Assembly (NCBI GenBank): GCA_963854835.1
Contig: OY978526.1
Location: 39,741,640-39,805,639 of the forward strand
Length of the DNA stretch: 64,000 nt
Direction of reading: 5' to 3'
From: Megamerina dolium
Lineage: Eukaryota; Arthropoda; Insecta; Diptera; Megamerinidae
Shown here: positions 30,301-42,300 of the stretch, in pieces
How positions within the stretch are numbered: the stretch's first letter is position 1
Layout of the letters: the number at the start of each line of letters is the position of its first letter
The notes under the pieces: generated by a model
Seen by the model: the letters and a program-made list of their open reading frames with translations, nothing else
What the model was told of the DNA's origin: nothing
Database searches by the model: none
Translations under genes and position numbers: made by a program

Positions 30301-33300
30301 ACTATAAGTAATTTGTTACCCCAAATTGATTTTATTTGTGCTATACATTTATACATACAAAACCTTCATATTGGTTGTTAATACGCATTAAGGTAATAAG
30401 CAATTTTATGTATTTTATTAGAAATCACGCATTAAATATTTGAAGCTTGTTAAAGATATCTGTCTATAGTGTTTTGTAGTACAATCTATGCTCGATATAT
30501 ATTGCAATGAACTCACAAACTCACATGAAGAATTGCTCAATATTCTTTATATAACGCAGTGATGAATATATTGGAATGTATTGACTAAAACATTGATTTG
30601 GATGCAACCAATTGTCTTCATCATAATCGTAATTTAGAATTTGCCCAGAGTAATTCTGCATTCTATTGAAGAAGCTTCATATTTCGCATTGAAATTTCTT
30701 ATTTCTGCGAAATTTGTGTTTGGTTATGATCTGATAATGGACTTTCACAACTTCGATTAAAATTGGTTAATTTTAAGACTCATTATCTCATACTCATACT
30801 GATTTACTCATAAATCCAAGATTTGTCACCTGTGATGAGATATTTTGAAGGCAACTGCCATCGATTTCTTGACCATCAAATATTTGTATATTCAACACAG
30901 ACAACTTTTTGACAATACATGCCATTATGGGTGCCGTAGCTCAGTGGTTAGTGTTTTGGCCTTCTGATCTGTAGGTCGTGGTTCAATCCCCGGCTGATGC
31001 ATAACAAATTTAATATCGAAAATATTTTCTTTCAAACGGTACCCACCTGTCGGCAAGCAATTGGCAATTCTTCCGACAGTAACAACTTGCCATGGAAAAG
31101 GCGTCTAAAAGAATTCTGTGACAAAGCTCAGAAAAAGTGATGTCACAAGGGCTCTGCCGTTCGGAACCGGCTAAAATAAGTAGGTCCTTTCTAATACTGT
31201 CCCAAATTTAACACGGACAACAGGAAGGGAAGAGAAGCTCGGCCAATGAGCCCTTCGGGGCTTTAAGTGCCACATATTTATTTATTTTTTGTATGCCATA
31301 ATCTCAATAATTCATATGATCTGAGTACTTATAAACTCAGACAAGGTGATTCGTTATCGTGCGACTTCTTCAATCTTATTATGGAGAAAATAATACGAGC
31401 TGCTGATCTACGACATAATGGCACTATCTTCAACAAAAGTGTCATGCTGTTAGCGTATGCCGACAATATTGACATAGGCGGCATGAACACGCGAGCAGTC
31501 AGTACAGCATTCTCAGAGTTGGAAAGAGAGTCGCGTCGGATGGGTCTCACGGTGAACGAGGGCAAGACGAAGTATCTAGTGTCAACAAACAAAGAGTCCC
31601 GGCGTCTTGGACAGCACGTCACTGTTGACAACTACGCTTTTGAAGTAGTAAAGCGAATGCTTGGAGTTTTTGAGAGAAAAGTCCTACGCAAGATCTTTGG
31701 ACCTATTTGCGTTGGTGGCGAGTACCGAATAAGGTTCAACCGAAAAAGGTACATCCAGCGGCTGCGTTGGCTAGGTCATGTCGAGCGAATGGAAGAACAC
31801 GCTCCAGCTAAGAAGGTGTTATATTCGGAACCCGCTGGAGGACGACGCAGAAGAGGAAGACCTAACCTCCGGTGGAAGGACCAATCATTGGAGAACCTGA
31901 CGGCGCTTAGAATTTCTAATTGGCGCCAGCTAGCAAAGAACAGAAATGGCTGGCGAAGCATGTTATTTTCGGCCTAAATCGATATTCGGTTGTTATGGCC
32001 ACATAAGTAAGTAAGTAAGTAACTTATAAACTCTTGCGCACGATAGGCCATATGGCAAAACGTTGGAGCGATTTATCGTTGTTTGCAAATGTATGCAAAT
32101 ATTATACATAAATTAATTAACAAATTTTAATTTCACTCCAAAATGTTTAATGATTTTATAATTTTATCGCATTTTGTTATGTTAAGCATAAATATACAAC
32201 AGTGCCATGGCTATTCGATTCGACAACAACTTGAGAGTTATCGGAATCGAACATTTGGTACTCGAATAAAAAGTACTCGATAGTTTGAATATTTTGAGAA
32301 CATATTCCGTCAAAAAAAAAAAAAACAGCCGAACATTACCTATGAAAACGTCTGACAGTGCTCAAAATGATATTTCGCAATAAATATCGAGCAACCTACT
32401 TATATATGTATTTGTAAATCGTTCTATTTAATAAAATATCTTTGGCATTTTAATGAATACATATTAGAAGCTTGACGGTAGCCATTACCTCGCCATTGGG
32501 TATATCATCAATGCCAACATGAGGGTGTATCCGCTAATTTCAGTCATAATTTAGTTGTGTTGTATTTCAGCAATAAGCTTCATTTTACACTTCCTTTGAC
32601 CAATTTCTCATTTAATTTGATTGCTTTAATAAGTAGTATATACATAAATGTATGAAGGTATGGACAAATGTATTTATAAAACTTGAATTACTTATACATT
32701 GTGCAACCTGAAATACAATACGAATAAAATCATGGTATGTGTTTCCATCACGAAGGTGGTTGTGGGCAATTTTTTTGAGTTTGTTATTTTTTTTTTCTTA
32801 TATGACTGTGTGTGCACTTTATGATCGTGACAACTTTTTAAATAAGTTTTTCTTCAATTTTATTTATATATGTATACATATACATATAAAATCTTTTGTT
32901 TCCCACATTTATTTTTTTGCTTTTGTATATGTTATATTGATGTATGTACTCATATGTACCAAACAATAGTGAAAGTTATTGGCAACATTATGTACCATTC
33001 ATATGTACATATAAGTCTCAACACAAAAATAAAATGAAAATAAAAGATTTACTTGACAAGCAGTAGTGGGTGAGCAATAATCAGATTTGATGTAATTTCA
33101 TGCACTTGATATATTGCAGAATTCTGACATTTACGTATATGATTGATAACCATAATGAGTGAGTTAATGTGCATGTATGTATATCGCACTCGGAAGAAAA
33201 ACAAATGAAACAGTGTATTACGATACTATGAATAGCTCATATGAACGTATGCTGTTCTGATCGTTTTGATTCTGAGCGCGACATACATACATATATCTGA

Positions 33301-36300
33301 TGTCATCGATTGCTATTATGATGTCCACCATATATAATGCCTTTGATACTTGATAATAATAATACTAATTTTACACCATTGAATTGGAATGACCAAATTG
33401 ATTTGGTAGAACAAAACAAATTCAATCAAAATGAACGAATATACTTTATACAGAAACGATGATCATTGTGAACGCGTACCACCCACACACCTACTTTTTC
33501 CGCCGTGATAAATGTGATGAATCAACCTGAATGTGTCGTGCAGCCTCGTATCGTCCGTCGGTGTTTTGGTAACATTTCTAAAAAGACAAAACTTTTTTTT
33601 TCAAAACACATACAATAAATTGTGAACATTAAAAATATCTACTTAAAACAAACAAAAACTGGCAACAATCAAAGCAGCAAGAAAAATAATGTGTTTTTTT
33701 TTTATCAAAAATAAATGTTGCCAAGAATATGAATATGTATGTATACATGTGGCTTCAAAATTATAAAAGAAAAATACACATATAAATATGTAATAATAGA
33801 ATATAAACTACTTGTTCGTAGTGTGTGGATAATTGTGAATATTCTAAGAGATTTTTGAGTTGTCTCATGACATGATGATGCATCTAGAGAACAATAATCT
33901 TTTATGATAACATTGGGGCAGAATTTTACTAAAGACACTCTGCTTTATACAATAATATAAAAAAAAAACAATAAGGTGTACATATGTGCATGAATGGAGT
34001 CATTCAAATGGCCTACATTCGTTCTGCAATTTGTGGACATTTACTAAATGCATTATAACGCATAAATGTTTTATATAAATTTTACTGACTGGTGCAATTT
34101 TACTTATGTTAATTTTTAACGGCAACACTTTTTTATTGTTTATGTATATATGGTCCTTGGTGATGGTTTCTGGCTCTATCTCACGAATGACTTACTTGAT
34201 ATTCGCCGAGGGTCCGAATCTTCAATGTATTATTCGCATAACATCGGTTCTTCACGGCACCCCACAAAATAAGTCTAACGTTCGATTGTGACTTGGCGCG
34301 CCATCCTCCTGAAACCAAGGATCGTCCAAGTCCATGTCTTCATTTGCTGGCCACAAAACAAAATGAACCAATGTTGCCACCACTCCAAAATCGGCACCAA
34401 ACTGTTACCCTCTGAGGGTGCATTGAATTCTCGACGATCACGTGCGCGTTGTCCGATCCCCAGATACGGTAGTTTCGCTTGTTAACATAGCCGTCGAGAT
34501 GAAAGTGCGTTTCAATAAACGCACTGTTTGGGCTACACAACATTGACTTGGGAAATAATTTTGTTTTATTTCCCAATGTTGTACAAACGTAATGTGATTT
34601 ATTTCATTCAGCGGAGATATGATACTGACTTTCTGTTAAATTGGAGAGCTCTGTTCCTGTAAAAGTAATATATGATTAAAGAAAAAACCACTAAATGGTC
34701 CACCCTGTATACATTTACAAGTTTTTTCTTATGAATGCATATGTACGAGTACTGTTGCATTTCTCTATTGAACATATTCTGGTGTTTTCATCTTAATTAG
34801 TGTGTGTGTGTGTAGGATGTTCACATCAATATATTATAAATGTATAATTTTCTTATGGGAGCAATAAGTAGAGTAATTTTAAAAAACAACAAAATATAGA
34901 TTTTATGTACATACATATATTGTGTATTTATGCTAAATAATAAAAACAAATTTAATATGAGTGTTTATTTATTTTCGTAAAATTGTAGGAAGATGCAAAT
35001 CGAGGCAAACCCAATTGGGAGCATTTGTCAGATGATCTGCATGTGTTGATCACAGTTGAAGATACAGAAAATCGTGCTAAAGTCAAGTTGGAACAAGCCG
35101 TGGCTGAAGTGCAGAAACTGCTTGTGCCGGTAAGTGCAAAAAAAAAAAAAATAAAAATAGTTCAAATTAAATTTGTATGATAAGATGGTACTTTATATAG
35201 ACTTAAAAACCTCTATACATACATATATAATATATGTTTTATAATTCACATTAATTAATGCTGCTACAAAAAATAATAAGATAATAAACAAACAAACAAA
35301 TAAAATCATCAAATAAATTCAATGCAATTTGAAATTGGAACAAAAACCAAAATATTTAAAATTAATGCGTCTGAATAGAATTAATATGAAACTAATCAAC
35401 TTAATAAATAATATGAATATGTACCTAATTTATGTGCGCTCTCTTAATTAAATTAATTTTATTTTATTTTTTTTATGATTACATGTTTTTTTTTTCTTTA
35501 ATTTAATTTTACATTTATGTACATTTTCAATAATGAATCCATAACAAATATTAATGATATTAATGAACACTTTTTTTATTTATATATTAATAATCCTTTA
35601 ATGTATAATTATGAAATACATTAAAATGTACTAACCAACAGCAAGCCGAAGGCGAAGATGAACTTAAAAAACGTCAACTTATGGAATTAGCTATAATTAA
35701 TGGCACTTATAGGGATACAACAGCGAAATCTATCGCTGCAGGTATGTTGAACATTTTCTATTTCTTTCAATTTTCTGCTCTCTTTCTCTCCCTCTCTCTC
35801 TGACTCTCGCTCTATGTCTTTCTCTTTCTCACTCTATGTCTCTTGTATGAATTTCTTTTTAATATTTGCTGTGTTTTTCGTAATAAAAACGAAAAAAATA
35901 TTAATATTAATATTAATCTGTTAATAAATATTAATTGTCTAATAATTAAAAATAAAAACGGAAACGGTCAAATATGTTCCCAACTAAGATGCAGCATGTT
36001 ACATAAATGTTCAGTTCAGCTAATCGTGCATATAGTTCGGAGCATACTATTTACTACAATACATATGTAAATTTCTTCAATTCAACATACATACCATACA
36101 TACATACACAAAATACTACATATTTTATGTACCTACATACTTAAATCATTACATCGAAACTCAATTATAAGTGTCATTTTCGTATTTTTCTTCTTTCTCA
36201 TGAATCCTTTAGCGTGCGAGGAGGATTGGCGTCGTGCTGTTGCCGCTTCAGCTGATAATCGCTTGCTGACAACAGCGTTACCAGGACTTGCACAGCAAAT

Positions 36301-39300
36301 TCGTGCACCAACAGCAGCGCCATTGGGAGCACCGTTAATACTCTCACAGCGTATGACGGTGCCAACCACAGCGGCAAGCATATTATCAGGACAAGCTGCG
36401 CCTACTGCTTTTGACAATCCTGCACACGGTATGATATTCGCACCCTACGGCGATTACACAAATTATGCCGCATTGGCTGGAAATCCATTATTGACGGAAT
36501 ACGCAGATCATAGCGGTGGGTTGTTTGCTAGATAAAATCAAATGAATTTATTATTATACTCGTACACATACTACATACGAATATGTATACATATGCATAC
36601 ATTTTTTTTTTTATTCTTTAACAAAACTACATATTAATATTTTTTTAACAAAAGTAAAAAAAAAAACAAAAATTGCAAAGTATAATTTTAGGCTTTACTT
36701 GCAAGCAATAATTCTCATTATATTGGCCCATACATATCACACATCATTTTGGAGCAACACTTTAAACAAATAACACACTAAGTATTTAGTAGATAATAAT
36801 TCAATTGACCACTTGTTAATAAGTAAGCTGTAGTGAATTGCAAATGGACATGCACTCGAAATCAGTCATTTTTTATAGAACATAGAATACTCGCAGTCAA
36901 TACATTGGTATTATTTGCAGTATACGTTATGCATTGAGAAATATTAAAAAGAACGACAGCCATTATTTATTTGACAAATCCTTTAAAGTATTATTTTCAT
37001 GCATTTTTATTGTTGTTATACCCTTTTGGTTCTTGTTGAAATTTGTTTAAATGTTACCTGTACAGTTTTTTTTCTGTTTGTCTTAGATTTGATCCACATT
37101 TCTTTGTTAATAATTTATTTACATTTTTGATTGGTATTACGATATCGATATTTATTTGTTAATTTCTTTCTATTACCAAGGGAGTGCCATTCGAATTAAA
37201 TAATTCAACTATAATCAGATTAAGTCACCATTAAATCATGATATCGTATCCAAATATACTCAATGGTATTAGTTTCACCCCAAATTATTAATATAAACTT
37301 ATATAGAAATATGTACATTAGACTGGTCCTTATCTTTTTGTAAAATACTGTATAGTACACATCAAAATGCGGTAGCATGTTTTGAGATAATCTACCTAAA
37401 ATTTTCTATGCTTTCACTTCTTTCAATATAATGGAATTACTCCTTCAGAGGAATTTTTCGATCAAACACGGCAGTGCAAAAAAAATGTATGCTGGTACTA
37501 AATTGCTTAATTTTTACTTTATCTCTTACTCGATATACATATACCCAAAATTTAAATATAAAAGTATATTTTGAAAATCTCTGTTATATGTCATATACCA
37601 AGCTGTTCAATATGTTCGCGGACCGAAAATGAAAAACAGATTTATAGTTGTAACAATGATTTTATTTTTCAATATACTCTCCTCCCTAAAACTCAGTAGA
37701 CTTGTTCTAATGATCCTTCATTTTGTGAATCTTTCCTTGAAGTGAGAAAAAGAAAGGCCTGCAAAATAGTCGTATACGTCTTGTATCACAAATGTTTGAG
37801 GTAATTTTACAGATTGTGTTTTGAGATATGGGAGCAGTTGCATTTTCTTGATGTACATTTTTTTTCCTTCTGTGAAGTTCGATTTTTTTACGGGTCTAAG
37901 TTTATTGTTTTATCTCTTTGAAGAGGATCCACCAACACAACTCGCTCTTGCATCCTGGTTATTTTGGAACATTAACTCGTTTTGAAGTCGAAGAATCAGG
38001 TTCACACCACTCCTTAGCCTATTGTCTTCATTCCGGGGCATGATGGTAGACCCAAGTCTCATCGTAGTGAAGAAATAAGAAAGATCTCATGTATCCCTTA
38101 ACTTTAAGCCCAACCCGACATATTTTACTTTCAAATGGGACGTGTAGCCATTATGCATTAAAGATAACAAAGTAGTTAGGGACCTCCCTAATGTACATAT
38201 ACATATATAAAACGTTAACAACAACTAATAATAACAAGAATAATTTTTATTTAATTAGTAATAAACATTTAATAACAAATGTTCATAAATTCACCGCTTA
38301 TTAAAACTTGAATTACATAAAAGCAAAGGCTTTCAATAAAAATATACTTGGTTTTAAACATTAACAACATTAATAAATTACCAAATCAAACTAAAGCAAA
38401 ACCAAATTAACAAAACAAAAATAAAACTAAATAAATTGATTAATAATTTGTTTGGTTTTCTCTCTTTTTTTTTATTGTTTTCTTCTTAAATTTTATTCTT
38501 TACAATTTTGTTGAAACAATTTTTACAGTTGGTCGATATTTGCATGCCGGCTCCGTCTTTTGAACTTTAAATTAGCATTAGTTTAATTCATATTTAATAT
38601 ATAAGCCAACGGTAACAACAACAACGGCATTAGTTGTTGTTATTAGAAACATACATACAATATATTTACATAAACTCGCAAAGAGTTCGATGCAATATCG
38701 TATGAACACGAAAAACAATACTACAAAAAATACTCAGAAGAAGAAACAAAACAAAACAAAATATTTACATTTTTTTTTTTACATAAATTATTGCTCGAAA
38801 ATAATTGTTTTTCCCCCTCTTAGAAGAAGAATATTGAATCTAGTTGAAATTCTTCTGCAAAGTATTTCGAAATTTGCTCTTTTTCTCTATATATGTAGAA
38901 TATAAGAATTGTTTTATATTTTAAATGTTTTTCCTTCAGAGAAATAAGTGGTTTTTAATCAAACGCATTAGCTAAGAGAGTTTTTAAGTTGTAGGTTATA
39001 AGTGTAGTTTTATGAATTAATTTTAATGCAAAAAAGCTTTCTATTTTTTTTATAGTAGTATGAACAAAATTAAATGAGTATAATCTAGTTTACAGTTAAA
39101 ACTGCGACATATATTCAAGGTAATAGACGCGTGTCCATGAAAGCAAAAATGCAACTATTTAACAGCAAGCAGATAACAAAAGAAGAACAAGAAGAAGAAA
39201 ATGACTATGTATAGGAACATTTGTAATTGTAGGACTTTGATATAAATAAGGAAATCACCTTTGAAAGAATTTCACACGGTGTCGGGTTTTCGTTTTTACG

Positions 39301-42300
39301 CATTTTAGTTAGTACATTAAAAACCGTCAAATGGGGGAATTAGTGACGCAAAATGTTTGTTGCATTGATTAGTTTCGACACATTTTTCGATTGTCTAATT
39401 GCTTCTGGTACTGTTTTTGTGGTCTTCCACGATTTTTCTTTCGTTTTGCTTGAGTGCCGGAAAGTGAAGGCCGAGTTTTAAGTAGAACTTTCTTTATGGG
39501 AGGTTAAAACAAGTTTTCAGCCGATACACACCTGCCTGATTAAATTTGTTGTTACCTTTATGCTTTCTAGGCATCTATAAATTTATTACAAATATTATTT
39601 AATATTTAAAACAATGTTTTCGAATAGAGTACATGAAAAATATCACTTATTACCTCACTATTTTAAAACTAGTGACTTTCTAGACCTTTTTGAATATTTT
39701 TTGCACCGACCTTTGCGCATCCAAAACATAATTAAAACTCGTCAACGGTCAGAAAATTACCGTTATCATTGTTTCTCATCGCCATAATGGTATTAAACAC
39801 AAAGTTTACAAAAGTTTTAATTTAAAAAAGCAAATTTTTGTCACTAATTTTACCATTTGACGGTATGTAATATGAATTTACTTATTATTAGTACACAATA
39901 TATAAACATATTTATAATCAATTATATTATAAGTAATAGTATTAGGTCTCTTTTTTTTAGATATTGATAGTGTTTTGAAAACACACAATTATACCCGTAA
40001 TGGTTTATTTTTCAATTAGTGCCATTATTTGCATACTTTTTTTATATGCTTTTGGTAGAAAAAGTAAGCTATCAAACAAACTGCATACAAATACAAATAA
40101 ATCCACTACATTACAAACAGAATATAGCATCAGTCCATAAATCAAGGTCTACTATGTCCGAAATGTTGTTAGATAATTTATCTAATCTTTGTTGCATGGA
40201 ATTACTAGTCTTACAAACTGTTCTTCTTTAAAATTTATCCAGTCTTTATATATGCAGTGCTTTAAATTTGCTGCGTTTAGGGATTTCTCCACAGTTATAA
40301 AGCATTCTTAAGGTATCCCATGTATTTTCAATGGAAGATAATTCGGTATGTGTTGCAATGCACGCTATTCAAGCATTATCTTGTTGAATAATGAAATTAG
40401 GCCCCATGTGACTTCTTCCCACAGGGATGGCACGTTCTATTAAGATCCAAAATAAGCGCGATAGTAGATTTCCCTTCCTTTAATATCACAATATCATACA
40501 TATGTGCCATTTTGAAGTTCCACCGACTTAGCTGTAGCTAAAATGAACTTATATGGAATGCTGTCATAAATACATAAATGATACAAAGGAAATACCGTAG
40601 TCCACGCGTGTTAAAACATGTTCTGTCTTCAGAAAATTCCTTTCTTTTGGCTCTATTATTCACACTTAAGTAATCCTCCGATGTAGCTTATGGATATCTT
40701 TTAATTTTAACGCCAAACATATTATAATTAAGTCATGGGTTTAATCAAACAACTTTAATATCCAAAACCAATTCCAAATTCTTCTCAGAAAAAGTGATGT
40801 TCGGAACCCGCTAATATAAGTAGGTCCCTTCTCATACTGTCCAAAATTTAATACGCACAATAGTTCTGGAAGAGAAGCTCAACCAAAGAGGCCTTCGGAC
40901 CTTATAAGAAGAAGAAAAAAAGGACGAATTTTGCAACAAAATTATTTCATTGTTTTTCAAACATTTATCAATTAAATAATCAGAATTTGTTTATTTGAAA
41001 TTTATATATAAAAAAGAATATGAAATTATTGGCACAAAGATAGCGTGTTGTCGAATAAAACACTGTTATTGTATGTAAAGAAGGAAATGTTACTTCCGGC
41101 CAACCTTGCTTCGTCCTTGTGGCAAGTCTATTTTCTTTTTCGAAACAGCAATAATTTTTCCATATCGAAACTTGATTCTGATTAAACTAAGTAAATTGTA
41201 AGTTGTTGTTGATATCATGCTTCTTCTACCCACTGTATGTAGATAGGTAATCAATAGGTGTAGCAGCAAAATAGTTGAAATAATTTTAATAATACTTATC
41301 ACGCCAGTAAATTCATTAAATAGTCTTTTTTTTTTAATTATATACTTAACTCTATATAATTAATAACGCGTCGAATCACAATGGTGCTCTTATTTCAGAT
41401 GAATACATAGTATACATAAATGCATACAATGAGATTAGTTTTAAAAATTTTATACAAACAGGGTTATACCATACATACTAGTAATTAGGAGAAATATTGA
41501 GTGATTTTATTTTATTAACCGAAAAACTGTAGAAGAATGAATTTTATGTTTGATCGAAATCGATTTTGGATTACGTGGAATGTGAAATATGTATTTGTGA
41601 TGAATAACTTTTTCCACATTTGCTAGCTAATTGTCAAATCAATTTCGATCGAATATGAATATCGAATATAAAATTTTGATAGTTTATTGATCTTTGAGTT
41701 ATACAATATATATAGACCTTACTTATATACAATAGTTCACAAAATTGTCTCAAATTACATCTAGCTGGTACCATATACTCAATTTATAGTAAAAGTGCAA
41801 TTAAGAAATATACGATTTGATGGAAATGCATTTCGCTGTGTATACACTTATTTGTATTTCAAGCTTTCTCTTGAGTGCCGTCCAAATAATAAATTCACTA
41901 GTCAACAATAAAAATGAAACGTAAATTTTTAAAGGCCATTTATAATTTAGGCTAAATTAATTAATTCTACACATATTGATATACTTAATTCAGTTTGCAG
42001 TTGTAAGTATTTCGATGCTGATTAAAAATCACTTATTTCATAATTATTATACTTATAAAATATGTACACATACATACATAATACGCCACTTTTTCTGTTT
42101 AATGCCATTTTTTATTGTTCGTATGTAAAGTACAACATAGTATGAAAAAGTAAAGAAAATACACAACTTGAAATAATTACATACATTTACGATGATAATG
42201 TTGTTGTTAATGATGATGATGATGATGATGATGATTCATTCCAAAGAAGCAAGCATATATGAAAATAAAATAAATGACTTACTTATTCAAATGATATGAT

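Larger units (their letters stand above)
28307..34988 (+). other. how: 6.7-kb how intron
   Basis: A GT-AG intron between the two KH exons. It contains a local direct repeat (about 28721-28790 and 28917-28980, sharing ATGCTNTTTGTTATGT), a SINE, a truncated LINE and a transposase fossil, each listed separately. The rest is AT-rich with no gene seen. Confidence 0.8.

Noticed and set aside
31267..31338. N-terminal part of the open frame running into the LINE fragment at 31339
   Set aside because: Begins at GTG in the SINE tail and crosses the target-site duplication; the protein-like part starts only at 31339.
36200..36212. ATG of the open frame just before how exon 5 as a gene start
   Set aside because: It lies in the intron upstream of the acceptor AG at 36211-36212; phase and family match show that the exon begins at 36213.
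36133..36417. Open frame antisense to how exon 5
   Set aside because: Shadow of the real coding exon.
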